This document shows, piece after piece, positions 1 through 8,397 of a stretch of 41,460 bases of DNA. The DNA comes from Alkanophaga liquidiphilum (GTDB lineage Archaea; Halobacteriota; Syntropharchaeia; Alkanophagales; B39-G2), in assembly GCA_029259535.1 (NCBI GenBank), contig JAPHEF010000013.1, positions 1 to 41,460 of the forward strand, written 5' to 3'. The translations under genes and the position numbers were made by a program. Numbering within the stretch: position 1 is the first letter of the stretch; every line of letters begins with the position of its first letter. The notes under the pieces are model-generated. The model saw only the letters and a program-made list of their open reading frames with translations, was not told the DNA's origin and did no database searches.

Positions 1-1151
1 CCTAAAATATCCCGCAGCTTTCCCTCCCCCTCTTTAGGACCTCTCGCGACGACCCTATCTCCTATTTCTATCGTAACGTCAGCAGGCGGGTTATAAAGGC
101 ACCTGCCGTCCTTTTTGCAAACCGCAAGCACGAACATGCCCGTGCACCCTTCTATCTCAAGCTCGCCGAGCGTCCTTCCTGAGATGCCCTCGTTCTGGAC
201 TTCTATTTTTGAAATGACTTCATCAGATTCGCGCACAGACGCCATGAAAACGGGATGCAACTCCATGCCCCGGAGCACGACGTCCGCAATCTCGTAGGCG
301 GCATCTGAGATTATCTCAGAAGACATTGCTATGTGCAGGAGCCCCCGAAGCTCGTTAAAGCGGCTCTCGCCTACTACCTTTGCGGCGCTCAGCACCAAAA
401 ACTCCAGCTCGTCCTTCATCCCGTCCATCTTTCTTTCTAAGTTCTGCACTTCCTTCGCAATCTCCTTGTCGTAGAAGAGCACGGCGGAATACGCCAGCCC
501 GACTATCAGCTCCGAAAGGTTTTTCATCTCGACGAGCATGTCAATTGCTCTCTCCACGGCGGGCGGCCTCCTTCCTGCCTCTTTCGTCGCAGGCTCGCCT
601 CTTGCTTCATGGAGCTTCAAGACGCATTCCGTCGGTCCCACCAGCAGTATCATATCGCCCGCCCGCAGCACCTCGCTCTCCTCGGGCGAATAAATCCAAC
701 GCCGCCCCCGCTTTATCGCAAATACTCGCATCCCCGTATCCGCTTCAACCTCTCTTAGCTTTTTCCCCCTGAACGGCGAGTCCTTTCCAACCTTTAAGCT
801 CATAACCCCTTCTTCTAGGTCGCCAAGCTCGCCTCGAAGGTCTCGAGGCACGTCCTTTGCGAGAGCCACTTTTGCGATGTCGCCAGCTGCGTTTGAAATT
901 TTCTCAGCAGCAGATGCTATCTGGAGCACACCCGAGAGCTTTTCGGCGTCTTCGACGTTGCGGGCGCCGAGCATTATCATGATCCTTGCGCTGTAAAGCA
1001 ACGAATCCATCTGCCTTTCGAGCTTCAGCACCTCGCACGCTATCTCCTTGTTCTCGTAAATCACCGCAGAATACGAGAGGTCGAGCATCAACTCCGAAAT
1101 GTCTTTCATTTCAGTAAGAAGCTCCTTTGCACTTTTCCGTTTCATGCCCAT
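1..1151 (-). CDS. PhoU/TrkA_C-domain protein (COG3273-like), 3' end off the window
   Basis: This reading frame is open from an ATG at 1151 to the left edge (383 codons), so the C-terminus is missing, probably by only a few residues. The protein is an internal duplication. A PhoU-like helical segment (about 1-95, with SELMLDLSYSAVIYENKEIA) is followed by a TrkA_C/RCK_C-like segment (about 110-185, with GKKLREVEADTGMRVFAIKRG-type sequence). A second PhoU-like half (about 200-290, with SELIVGLAYSAVLFYDKEIA) and a second TrkA_C-like half follow. In this family the domains are thought to sense ligands for potassium or other ion channels; no membrane segment is present here. An AT-rich TATA-like stretch lies 22-32 bases before the ATG and no Shine-Dalgarno is visible, so the mRNA may be leaderless. 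A second ATG lies two codons inside. Family assignment is good; the specific role is unknown. Confidence 0.8.
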   Translation of the reverse strand, partial: MGMKRKSAKELLTEMKDISELMLDLSYSAVIYENKEIACEVLKLERQMDSLLYSARIMIMLGARNVEDAEKLSGVLQIASAAEKISNAAGDIAKVALAKDVPRDLRGELGDLEEGVMSLKVGKDSPFRGKKLREVEADTGMRVFAIKRGRRWIYSPEESEVLRAGDMILLVGPTECVLKLHEARGEPATKEAGRRPPAVERAIDMLVEMKNLSELIVGLAYSAVLFYDKEIAKEVQNLERKMDGMKDELEFLVLSAAKVVGESRFNELRGLLHIAMSSEIISDAAYEIADVVLRGMELHPVFMASVRESDEVISKIEVQNEGISGRTLGELEIEGCTGMFVLAVCKKDGRCLYNPPADVTIEIGDRVVARGPKEGEGKLRDIL

Positions 1152-1172
1152 GACAATATTGGGAGCGTTGCT

Positions 1173-1183
1173 TTAATTTTTAA
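1173..1183 (-). promoter_or_regulatory. TATA-like box for the PhoU/TrkA_C gene
   Basis: Read on the minus strand the sequence is TTAAAAATTAA, centred about 27 bases upstream of the ATG at 1151. This is the spacing expected of an archaeal TATA box for a leaderless transcript. No ribosome binding site is seen between box and start. Confidence 0.4.
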
Positions 1184-1240
1184 CGGTGCGTCGTAACAAA
1201 ACGACCGTGTTAGCTTTTTACTTTGCTTAACTTCAACTCT

Positions 1241-2992
1241 TCACTCTATTTTCTTAAGCTGCGCCTGATACATTTCTACTATTTCCTTGACGGTTGTGGC
1301 GTCCTCGGGCGCTTTATCCTCTCTGAAGCGTCCTGTAAAGCGAGGAAAGCGGACTGCGATGCCGGCGCCCTCCCGAATCTGCCCAAAGGCGCAGGTGTGG
1401 ACTGGACTGAGCGTGAGTTCGTCCCCGATGATCTCGAGGACGACGGCGGGCGTGAACCAGATGTCCGCCTCTATTGAGCTTTCGACCCTTGGATGCTTGT
1501 GCCCTATTTTGTAAGGCTCTAAAATTTTGGGGAGGTTTTCCAAATCCTTGTCTGAGAAGCCGCTGCCGAGCTTGCAGACCGTCGGGAAGACGTCACGGTC
1601 GTCGTCATAAACAGCGACGAGCAGCGCTCCGTAGGTGCCAGCACGCCGCCCCTTGCCCATGAAGGTGCCGACGACCACCACGTCTATCGGCTCGGCCATC
1701 TTTGACTGATACGAGCGTTTCAGCTTTATCCAGAGCCAGCCACGAGCTCCCGCCTGATATACAGAATCTTCGGCGATAGACTTTAGCATAAGCCCCTCAC
1801 AGCCGCTTTCGATTGCAAGCTCGAAGAATCTTTCTATTTCGTTTACGTCGTCGCTCGTAATCATTTCAGAGAGCCTGAAATTGTTTTCCTCCCTCACAAT
1901 CGCCTCCAACCGTCGCCTCCGCTCTGGATAAGGCATCTGTGTCAAGTCTTCGCCGTCGTAAAGCGCATCGAACAAGAAAAAGCTGGCTGGAAACTCCTTG
2001 ACCGCTCGTTCGATTCCGTATTTGCGACGGCGGTGCATCAGCTCTTGGAACGGGAGGAAGTCGCCGGTGTCGGGGTCGACAGCGACACACTCCCCCTCCA
2101 CGATGGCGTCCTCCGCAAGAATACAGCGACGAGCCGCATCCACGACGTCCGGGTATTGCGCCGTTATATTTTCGAGGCGTCTTGAAAACAACAATATTTC
2201 GTCGCTCTTTTTGTGCAACTGTATTCGTTCGCCGTCGTATTTGAACTCGCAAGCAGCACGCCCGCCCAGCTTCTCTAAAGTTTCCTCGGCGCTGGTCAGC
2301 CGCTGCGCCAGCATCATCCTTATCGGACGTCCCACCGTGATCTTGCATCTCTTCAACCCTTCCAAGCCCTCCTCGGCAAGGAGCTTTGCGACGTAGCCGA
2401 GATCCGACGTGATGTTGTAAGCCCGTTCGACAAGCTCCCGCTGCTCCTTGCTTGCAAACGCTACTGCAAGAGCGTCTAAAATCGTCATGTCCGCAACGCC
2501 GAGTCTTAATCGTCCGGTGACCGTCCGCATCAAGTATTTTGCCTCTTTGGGGTTTGCGTCCGCCAGAAGCCCGGAAAGAAGCTTTATCTTAGCATCAACG
2601 CTCCCCTCACCCGTAGTTCTTGCGATTTTGTCGAGCGTGCTGTAAACTGTTTCGACATCAAGCCTGCCACTGAAAAGCGTCGCCTGCCTCTTCTTTTTCA
2701 AGATGTCCTCGGCTGCAAGCCCCACGTCGCCGACTCTTTTGGCTTCGCTCTCCACGTTTTTTACCGGAACGCCTGCGGCGTTCGCGACAGCTCGCAGCGC
2801 AAGCTTCTCAGCCAAGCCGAGTTCGATGCCCACGAACTCCGGGTAGAGACGCCCCTGCGTGAGGTAAACTACCTTGTCGAGCAGCTCGCTTGGCGTATTC
2901 TTAAAAAGCTCCACGAGGTAGTCCGTCATTTCGAGACGCTTCGTTGTCGCCTCTATTTTCTCGTAAGCCTCAACAAGCTCAGAATACCACAT
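1241..2992 (-). CDS. lig: ATP-dependent DNA ligase
   Basis: This 583-residue protein seals nicks in duplex DNA during replication and repair, using ATP through a covalent lysyl-AMP intermediate. Motif I is KYDGERIQ with the nucleophilic lysine at about residue 251. It is preceded by an alpha-helical DNA-binding region (about 1-220, ending in VGRPIRMMLAQ) and followed by nucleotidyltransferase motifs such as FLFDALY and EGLMLKS. The C-terminal part is the OB fold (IDVVVVGTFMGKGRRAG). Length matches archaeal family I ligases (about 550-610). The ATG at 2992 has a GGTGG ribosome binding site a few bases upstream. queC ends 14 bases before it on the same strand, so the two are probably cotranscribed. 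Confidence 0.97.
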   Translation of the reverse strand: MWYSELVEAYEKIEATTKRLEMTDYLVELFKNTPSELLDKVVYLTQGRLYPEFVGIELGLAEKLALRAVANAAGVPVKNVESEAKRVGDVGLAAEDILKKKRQATLFSGRLDVETVYSTLDKIARTTGEGSVDAKIKLLSGLLADANPKEAKYLMRTVTGRLRLGVADMTILDALAVAFASKEQRELVERAYNITSDLGYVAKLLAEEGLEGLKRCKITVGRPIRMMLAQRLTSAEETLEKLGGRAACEFKYDGERIQLHKKSDEILLFSRRLENITAQYPDVVDAARRCILAEDAIVEGECVAVDPDTGDFLPFQELMHRRRKYGIERAVKEFPASFFLFDALYDGEDLTQMPYPERRRRLEAIVREENNFRLSEMITSDDVNEIERFFELAIESGCEGLMLKSIAEDSVYQAGARGWLWIKLKRSYQSKMAEPIDVVVVGTFMGKGRRAGTYGALLVAVYDDDRDVFPTVCKLGSGFSDKDLENLPKILEPYKIGHKHPRVESSIEADIWFTPAVVLEIIGDELTLSPVHTCAFGQIREGAGIAVRFPRFTGRFREDKAPEDATTVKEIVEMYQAQLKKIE

Positions 2993-3006
2993 TTTACCAC
3001 CGAGCG

Positions 3007-3702
3007 CTACCGCTCGTAGTCCGTCGGGTCTTCGACGCCTGCCGCTTTAAAGGCGTTTTTGCGGCGCACGCAGGACTCGCAAACACCGCAGTGGCGTTCG
3101 CCACCGAGGTAGCACGACCACGTAAGCTCGAGCGGGGCACCGACCTCCACTCCCAATCTCACGATTTGCGGCTTTAAAAGTTTGACGAGCGGCGCAACCA
3201 CCGCAGGCGGCTTTGAAAACGAAGCCACTGCGGACTCCAACGTTGAATTAAAGCGTTTTACGAAGTCTTCTGAGTTGTCGGGATAGCTTTCTGCCTCTTC
3301 GGCATTGAAGCCTGTGAAGATCGCAGACGCTCTCAAAACCTCTGCGTATGCGCTCGCAAGCGACAGAAGAACTAAATTTCGGCAAGGAACCCACGTAGGC
3401 GGCGTCTCCGCCGCCGTAGCCGCCTCGGCGCTCAACAGGTCGAGCCTTTGCGGCACTTCCAAGGCGGCGTCGGTCAGGGCTGACACACCTAATTCTTTCA
3501 AGAACGGGAGTTCTACGAACTTAACCTCCGCGTCGAAGAGCCTCGAAATTCTGAGAACGGCGTCCCGCTCCCGCTGCCATGCCTTCTGCCCGTAGTTTAC
3601 ATGCAGCAAGTAGACTTCGTATTCCTGTTTGGCGATGGTAGCCGCCACTGTCGAGTCTATCCCGCCGGAACACACGCACACAGCTTTTTTCATTCCAATC
3701 AC
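3007..3702 (-). CDS. queC: 7-cyano-7-deazaguanine synthase (QueC/ExsB)
   Basis: QueC converts 7-carboxy-7-deazaguanine to preQ0 with ATP and ammonia. In archaea preQ0 is inserted at position 15 of tRNA as the precursor of archaeosine. The N-terminal PP-loop SGGIDS is at about residues 12-17, PCRN with the following helix is in the middle, and the C-terminal zinc site is C-x7-CGVC-x2-C (CYLGGERHCGVCESC). Length 231 is normal. The GTG start at 3702 overlaps the TGA of the upstream gene (GTGA). An ATG three codons inside (3693) is an equally possible start, and no clear Shine-Dalgarno decides between them. No other archaeosine gene (queD, queE, tgt) is in the window. Confidence 0.95.
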   Translation of the reverse strand: MIGMKKAVCVCSGGIDSTVAATIAKQEYEVYLLHVNYGQKAWQRERDAVLRISRLFDAEVKFVELPFLKELGVSALTDAALEVPQRLDLLSAEAATAAETPPTWVPCRNLVLLSLASAYAEVLRASAIFTGFNAEEAESYPDNSEDFVKRFNSTLESAVASFSKPPAVVAPLVKLLKPQIVRLGVEVGAPLELTWSCYLGGERHCGVCESCVRRKNAFKAAGVEDPTDYER

Positions 3703-4532
3703 AAGCTAAAATTATCGTCAAGTAAGCATCCTATGAACTCATCAAAATCTCTCGCACTTTCATAAGCCTTCCTCAGGCGGGCGGGGTTTTCGGCGTATGC
3801 CGTCACTATGGCGTCCGCCGCCCGCCTTGCGTTCTCGCTCGCCATCCTCTTATATTCGGAGATTCGGGCGAAGATGTCTTCAGCGGCTTCAATGTCCACG
3901 CCCTCATCGCTGCGAGGACGCCTGCCGACGAGCAGTGCGTCTCTGACGTATTCGCACGTCCGCTCGTCAAGCCTGCCGCGGACGTAGCCATCGAGGAGCA
4001 AAGCCTCCGCAATACGCTCGTCGTAACGCCAGATTCCAAAGTCGAAAGCCTCCACGATGCTCTCCCTCAGCCCTTCGGGGTCATCCTCAAGCATGCCCCA
4101 CTCCCCATATGGCACGAAGCAGAACACGAGGAAGCAACACTCGTTTATCGGCATGTTCTCCAAGTAACCTCGTATCTTCTTAATCTTCACCTCGGCAAGT
4201 TCCATTTCCCGGTCCCTGTTCCCACGGACTACAACTTCCTCTTGTAGCTCGCGCTCCCGCTCGTTCAGCTCCAAAAATGACTCATTCAGCTTAGCCTCCA
4301 GTATGGAAACCCGCTCTATCTCCCGCCGCACCGCCTCCAAGTTTTCTTCCTCCTCCCCGCTCTGTGCGACATTCAGGAGGAGCAGACTTTTGCCCTCTTT
4401 CAAAAGGTAGCCAGTCGCAAACTGCGGTGTCTGGTAAATACCCACCTCCACATCCAAATCCGGAACGTAAATGCCAAGCTCCTCCCTCTCCTCTAACGCC
4501 TTTTTTACTAAATGTTCGAATGGACGGGTCAT
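3699..4532 (-). CDS. Hypothetical coiled-coil protein upstream of queC
   Basis: I do not recognise this 277-residue protein. The N-terminal 60 residues look globular with beta strands (GIYVPDLDVEVGIYQTP, then a hydrophobic KSLLLLNVAQ). Residues about 64-125 are highly charged and heptad-like, probably a coiled coil. A short cysteine-containing hydrophobic patch follows (ECCFLVFCFVPYGEWG). The C-terminal half is acidic, arginine-rich and helical. There is no signal peptide or membrane segment. Its stop overlaps the queC start, so it is translationally coupled to queC, and it diverges from the B3/B4 gene 54 bases away. The coupling hints at a role near queC or ligase, but nothing in the sequence confirms that. 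Confidence 0.7.
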   Translation of the reverse strand: MTRPFEHLVKKALEEREELGIYVPDLDVEVGIYQTPQFATGYLLKEGKSLLLLNVAQSGEEEENLEAVRREIERVSILEAKLNESFLELNERERELQEEVVVRGNRDREMELAEVKIKKIRGYLENMPINECCFLVFCFVPYGEWGMLEDDPEGLRESIVEAFDFGIWRYDERIAEALLLDGYVRGRLDERTCEYVRDALLVGRRPRSDEGVDIEAAEDIFARISEYKRMASENARRAADAIVTAYAENPARLRKAYESARDFDEFIGCLLDDNFSL

Positions 4533-4586
4533 TATTACTATTTTGTTATCAACATAAACAACGCTTACTGCGAGGAGGGGTGGGTG

Positions 4587-5261
4587 ATGCTTGTTGCTAT
4601 AAATGGAGCGGTGAGGGAAAAATTCAGAATCTGTGTCGGAGTCGCGGAGATAAAGGGTGTGACGCAGGACAACGAGAGTAGAAAGAGAATAGACGCAGAG
4701 CTGCGACGGGTCGAGGTGTGGGCGAGGCAGCAGTTTGACCTGAAGGGTGTGAAGGATGCAGGAAAAATAAGGGCGCAGCGAGACTTCTTCTGGCGAATGG
4801 GTGTGGACCCTACAAAGAGCCGCCCTGCTGCCGAAGCGTTATTAAGGCGTGTCCTTGCAGGGAAGTCGTTACCGAGGATTTTACCCGTCGTTGACGCTTA
4901 TAACATTGCGTCGGTCCGTCTTCTAATGACGTTCAGCGCCTTCGACGCCCAGAAAGTTAAGGGCGAGTTGCGGGTGCGGTTCGCCGAAGACGGCGAAGAG
5001 GTGACGCTCATTGGTGGGCGTAAGAAGAAACTAAGTAGGAGGGCGGTGGTGCTGACCGACGACGAGAAAATCTTATGCGTGTATGCGCACGGCGACGTCG
5101 AAGCCACGAGAGTCACAGATGCGACAACGGACGTGCTGCTCGTAGCCTATGGGGTTCCGGGGATGCCCGCTGAGGAAGTGGCAAGGGACTTGAGAGCTGC
5201 GGCGTCCATGATTCTGGAGTTTTGCGGCGGCACGCTCATTAGTAGCGAGGTTTTCTATTGA
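4587..5261 (+). CDS. B3/B4 domain protein (stand-alone, PheRS-beta-like)
   Basis: This protein of about 224 residues resembles the stand-alone B3/4 domain of phenylalanyl-tRNA synthetase beta (COG3382). In the synthetase that domain edits mischarged tRNA; the role of the solo proteins is not settled. Recognisable features are RDFFWRMGVDPTKSRPAAEALLRRVL, LPRILPVVDAYNIASVRL, and a C-terminal part with VLTDDEKILCVYAHGD and LLVAYGVPGMP. The frame is open 25 codons further up to 4512. I chose the ATG at 4587 because a strong GAGGAGGGG ribosome binding site lies just before it and family similarity begins shortly after. It diverges from the coiled-coil gene at 4532. Confidence 0.8.
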   Translation: MLVAINGAVREKFRICVGVAEIKGVTQDNESRKRIDAELRRVEVWARQQFDLKGVKDAGKIRAQRDFFWRMGVDPTKSRPAAEALLRRVLAGKSLPRILPVVDAYNIASVRLLMTFSAFDAQKVKGELRVRFAEDGEEVTLIGGRKKKLSRRAVVLTDDEKILCVYAHGDVEATRVTDATTDVLLVAYGVPGMPAEEVARDLRAAASMILEFCGGTLISSEVFY

Positions 5262-5347
5262 TTTGTCTTGGTGAGGTTTAGGGGCAGGTTTAGGGGCACG
5301 CCGCCCCCCAGCGTCCTTACTCCCGTCACTACGTAAACTATTGCATT

Positions 5348-5971
5348 TCAGAACGAACTACCGGGAGCCCCGCTTCTTTCCCATGCGAGAATGCCGCCAA
5401 GCATGTTGTAGGCGTCGAATCCGTGCTCTGCGAGTATGGCACAGGCATCCGCACTCCGCCGCCCACTCCTGCAATATACGATGATTTTCTTGTCCTTATC
5501 CAACTCTTCGAGCCTGTTCTCCAGTTCGGAAAGTGGAATTAGAAGCGCCCCACCTATGTGCGACTCGTTGAATTCGGACGGCGTCCGCACGTCCTAATAG
5601 AATGACGTCTTTACACTCCAGCATTTGTTTTACGGCGTCGGGGGAGATGTCCATGTAGGGGACGCCCGATGGTTTTATCGTGACGATGCATGTTGCGTTT
5701 ATGCACTCGTCGTCGTGAATCAGCGAGGCATTTATGAGATACACCCCATAGCCCAACACGCAACTGCACGCAGGCAACTTGTAACTGAAAGAGGTTGTTC
5801 TCGCCCCTCGTCAGGTTCACGGTCTCGTTAAAGTAAAGCAAGGTCTCACCCTGCACGCCTTTGAGTCCAGACAACAGGATGTTCAGCCAAGTGCCCGGTG
5901 AAATTCAAGGCGATTATCAGAAGTATAAGGGAGAAGACTGCTACTGCTACTACTATTGTCTTTGTTTTCAT
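5348..5971 (-). pseudogene. Rhodanese-domain membrane/secreted protein, broken by three frameshifts
   Basis: The gene starts at an ATG at 5971 preceded by AGGTG. It encodes a short basic N-terminus and a hydrophobic segment (VVAVAVFSLILLIIALNF), a membrane anchor or signal peptide. The coherent protein then jumps frame near 5895 (to GTWLNILLSGLKGVQGETLL), near 5788 (to SYKLPACSCVLGYGVYLINA) and near 5595 (to DVRTPSEFNESHIGGALLIP). The last segment is a complete rhodanese active-site region, CRSGRRSADACAILAEHGF. Each junction is explained by one extra base in a GGG, TTT or GG run. If intact it would be a persulfide-handling sulfurtransferase outside or on the membrane. As written no full-length product can be made. 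Real decay and assembly error cannot be told apart here. Confidence 0.8.
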
Positions 5972-6110
5972 CACCTAATGGTTTCATGCCGAAGCTTTAA
6001 AAATCTGTTCCTTGCATGAGTATTCTGACACCATCATGTAAGCAAAGCCCAATCCTACTATGATGTAAATCAAATCGTAATTATAGCCTCTTCTCCGCTG
6101 GAGCGGCAAG

Positions 6111-6118
6111 TATAAAAT
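6111..6118 (+). promoter_or_regulatory. TATA box of the Fur-family regulator
   Basis: The sequence TATAAAAT lies 19-26 bases before the ATG at 6137, the spacing for a leaderless or nearly leaderless archaeal transcript. Confidence 0.5.
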
Positions 6119-6136
6119 TCGGAAGAAGTAAAAATT

Positions 6137-6574
6137 ATGACAACTGCGGTGGTCATGGTGGAAAACGATACGTCAATGAACGAGCTCAGAAAATATTTGG
6201 AGAGCCGCGGCATCCAGCCGTCGTTCCACCGCCTCAAGATTCTGGAATATCTGACAACGCACAGGACGCACCCGACCGTCGAGAACATTCACAAAGCACT
6301 CTCCAGAGAAATACCGACACTCTCGAAGACGACGATTTACAACACCCTGAAGCTCTTTCTGAGCAAAGGGCTCGTGTGGGGGCTGACGATCGACGAGAAC
6401 AAGGTGCGATATGACTTCAACACGGAGCCGCATGCGCACTTCAAATGCATCAAGTGCGGGCGGGTGCTCGACGTGAGCTTAGAACTCCCACCGCTCGGGA
6501 GCATAGAGGGGCATAAAGTTATGGAAACGCACCTTTACCTCAAGGGCATCTGCAAAGATTGTATGAAGAGCTGA
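6137..6574 (+). CDS. Fur/PerR-family transcriptional regulator
   Basis: This 145-residue metal-dependent winged-helix repressor has the family layout. An N-terminal DNA-binding domain (RGIQPSFHRLKILEYL, then TLSKTTIYNTLKLFLSKGLV) is followed by a dimerisation domain with HAHFKCIKCG and a C-terminal CKDC. The two CxxC pairs form the structural zinc site. The next gene is a peroxiredoxin and an oxygen-defence block follows, so a peroxide-sensing PerR role is likely, though Fur or Zur cannot be excluded from sequence alone. The TATA box spacing supports the ATG at 6137; an in-frame ATG at 6155 behind GGTGG is an alternative. A T-rich stretch at 6592-6598 just after the stop could end its transcript. 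Confidence 0.92.
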   Translation: MTTAVVMVENDTSMNELRKYLESRGIQPSFHRLKILEYLTTHRTHPTVENIHKALSREIPTLSKTTIYNTLKLFLSKGLVWGLTIDENKVRYDFNTEPHAHFKCIKCGRVLDVSLELPPLGSIEGHKVMETHLYLKGICKDCMKS

Positions 6575-6862
6575 TTCTTGAGACGAGTTAAGTTTTTTCT
6601 CAGCAGCTTTGCAGAGCTCAGCGTCGAAGACACGACACCTACGTTGAAAGCGAGGCCCTCTATGCAGCAGTTTCCTAAAGAGCCATAACTATAAATAAAG
6701 AAAACGCTGACTCTGCTCCTCTCCACCACAGTCATTGGCTCGAAGCCGCGTTGCTCCGGATTTCCTCGATCGAAATTCTCCATCCCAAGCAGCGAGGCTG
6801 AGACGACGCCATTTCTACAAAATCTGGAAGTTGAAACGTTTTTTGTCTGCTTTTGGATACGG
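6575..6862. other. Intergenic stretch between regulator and peroxiredoxin, nothing convincing
   Basis: About 290 bases separate the Fur-family gene from the promoter of the peroxiredoxin operon. A T-run (GTTTTTTC-like) stands directly behind the regulator and may be its terminator. A minus-strand frame is open across the whole stretch, but it has no recognisable domain, no good ribosome binding site and unfavourable overlap with the Fur gene. No tRNA or hairpin-rich RNA was seen. Confidence 0.4.
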
Positions 6863-6873
6863 GATATATATAC
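6863..6873 (+). promoter_or_regulatory. TATA box of the oxygen-defence operon
   Basis: GATATATATAC is a strong archaeal TATA box. Transcription would start near 6893, leaving a leader of about 24 bases that contains the GGAGG ribosome binding site for the ATG at 6917. It is the natural target region for the divergently placed Fur-family product. Confidence 0.6.
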
Positions 6874-6916
6874 CGAAAACAAATGTGTAATAGGTGTATG
6901 CATGGAAGGAGGAAAG

Positions 6917-7549
6917 ATGCCCCTTCTTGGGGCGAGGTTTCCTGAAGTGGAAGTTCAGACGACGCACGGGAGGTTAAAGCTTCCTGATGCTTTTGCTGGG
7001 AAGTGGTTCGTCTTCTTCAGCCACCCCGCAGACTTCACGCCCGTCTGCACAACTGAGTTCGTCGCCTTCCAAAAAAGGTATGAAGAGTTCAAGAGGCTGA
7101 ACTGCGAACTTATTGGTCTCAGCATCGACCAAGTCTTCTCTCACATCAAATGGATGGAATGGATTAAGGAAAGACTCGGCGTGGAAATACAATTTCCGGT
7201 TATCGCTGACGACACGGGCAGAGTAGCCTATATGCTCGGAATCATCCACCCCGGGAAGGGAACAAACACCGTCCGTGCCGTCTTCATCGTCGACCCTCAA
7301 GGAATAATAAGAGCCGTTCTTTACTACCCGCAAGAGCTTGGGAGAAACATGGACGAAATTCTGAGAATGGTGCGAGGTCTCCAAATTTCCGACGAAAAGA
7401 AAGTTGCTATGCCCGCTAACTGGCCGAATAACGAGCTTATCGGCGATAGAGTTATCATCCCTCCAGCGACAGACGTTAAAGAGGCGAAGAAGCGATTTGA
7501 ACTGTATGAGTGCTACGATTGGTGGTTCTGCCACAAAAAGTTGGAGTAG
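6917..7549 (+). CDS. Peroxiredoxin (archaeal Prx6-type, thioredoxin peroxidase-like)
   Basis: This enzyme reduces hydrogen peroxide and organic hydroperoxides. The peroxidatic cysteine is in HPADFTPVCTTEF (Cys44 counted from 6917). Two further cysteines near the C-terminus (CYDWWFC, 199 and 205) match the extended archaeal Prx6 group, in which they take part in disulfide resolution. The 210-residue length fits. I prefer the ATG at 6917 because GGAGG sits five to nine bases before it; an in-frame ATG at 6902 lies upstream of that site. It is the first gene of the oxygen-defence operon and is followed after 8 bases by desulfoferrodoxin. Confidence 0.95.
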   Translation: MPLLGARFPEVEVQTTHGRLKLPDAFAGKWFVFFSHPADFTPVCTTEFVAFQKRYEEFKRLNCELIGLSIDQVFSHIKWMEWIKERLGVEIQFPVIADDTGRVAYMLGIIHPGKGTNTVRAVFIVDPQGIIRAVLYYPQELGRNMDEILRMVRGLQISDEKKVAMPANWPNNELIGDRVIIPPATDVKEAKKRFELYECYDWWFCHKKLE

Positions 7550-7557
7550 TGGTTGGA

Positions 7558-7938
7558 ATGACCGAAATAAGGCAAGTTTACAAATGTGAGGTTTGTGGGA
7601 ACATCATCGAAGTTCTGCATGCTGGGAAGGGGGAGCTGGTTTGTTGCGGACAACCGATGAAACTTCTTGAGGAGAACGTGACGGACGCCGCTCGTGAGAA
7701 GCACGTCCCCGTCGTCGAAAGGACGGAAACCGGCGCCATAGTCAAGGTGGGGAGCGTCCCGCACCCGATGGAAAAGGAGCACTATATCGAGTGGATCGAA
7801 GTCGCTGCTGGCGATGGCATTCACCGACGGTTTCTGAAGCCCGGCGGCGCTCCTGAGGCGACGTTCGAGCTTAGGGCTGAGAAACTTATCGCAAGGGCTT
7901 ACTGCAACATTCACGGGCTCTGGAAGGCGGAAGTTTAG
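7558..7938 (+). CDS. dfx: Desulfoferrodoxin (2Fe superoxide reductase)
   Basis: This 126-residue protein reduces superoxide to hydrogen peroxide without releasing oxygen, the usual strategy of anaerobes. The N-terminal desulforedoxin-type site (CEVCG, then VCCGQPM) holds the Fe(Cys)4 centre I. The catalytic Fe(His)4Cys centre II is given by EKHVPVV, HPMEKEHYIEWIE and AYCNIHGLW. The frame is open upstream to 7510 inside the peroxiredoxin gene, but domain similarity begins at the ATG at 7558, which has GGTTGGA before it. It would feed peroxide to the peroxiredoxin and rubrerythrin beside it. Confidence 0.96.
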   Translation: MTEIRQVYKCEVCGNIIEVLHAGKGELVCCGQPMKLLEENVTDAAREKHVPVVERTETGAIVKVGSVPHPMEKEHYIEWIEVAAGDGIHRRFLKPGGAPEATFELRAEKLIARAYCNIHGLWKAEV

Positions 7939-7952
7939 CAAGAGGTGATGGA

Positions 7953-8390
7953 ATGCCAAGAGTCCTTGTCCTCTACTATTCCAAGACTGGAGGCACGAAG
8001 AAAATGGCTGAGGCGGTTGCGGAAGGCATGAAAGAGGCAGGCGTCGAAGTGGAGCTAAAGGATAAAGCAACGCCAGAAGAGCTTGCCGGTTTTGATGCCA
8101 TTGTCATCGGAACGGCGACGTATAACCATAACATGGTTCGAGGTTTGCAAAGCTTCCTTGAGGAGGTCGCTCTAAAAGGGATCGACTTGAAAGGGAAAAT
8201 AGGAGCGGCTTTCGGCTCTTACGGCTGGAGCGGGGAAGGACCTCGCCTCGCCCTTGAGGTTCTAAAAAACAAGTTCGAAATGGACGTGCTCGAGCCACCG
8301 CTCCTCATTAAATACAAGCCGACCGCAGAAGGACTGAAGAAATGCAAGGAGTTCGGGAAGAAAGTTGCAGAGAAGGCATTAAAGGGGTGA
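7953..8390 (+). CDS. Flavodoxin-like protein, paralogue of the FprA flavodoxin domain
   Basis: This 145-residue single-domain flavodoxin carries the FMN phosphate loop YYSKTGGTKK near the N-terminus. It has the second flavin loop GTATYNHNMVRGLQSFLEEV and the third, AAFGSYGWSGEG. The last two blocks and the C-terminal PTAEGLKK are strikingly like the C-terminal flavodoxin domain of the flavodiiron protein encoded 1.2 kb downstream (VAFGSYGWSGG, RPTAEELTR). It probably carries electrons to the peroxide- or superoxide-reducing proteins of the operon; its direct partner is not known. The ATG at 7953 follows GAGGTGATGGA, a good ribosome binding site. Confidence 0.93.
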   Translation: MPRVLVLYYSKTGGTKKMAEAVAEGMKEAGVEVELKDKATPEELAGFDAIVIGTATYNHNMVRGLQSFLEEVALKGIDLKGKIGAAFGSYGWSGEGPRLALEVLKNKFEMDVLEPPLLIKYKPTAEGLKKCKEFGKKVAEKALKG

Positions 8391-8397
8391 AAGTGAC

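Noticed and set aside
6535..6903. Minus-strand frame across the gap before the peroxiredoxin gene
   Set aside because: No recognisable domain, no ribosome binding site, overlap with the Fur-family gene and with the operon promoter. It is more likely a chance open frame, though it is the only long frame in that gap.
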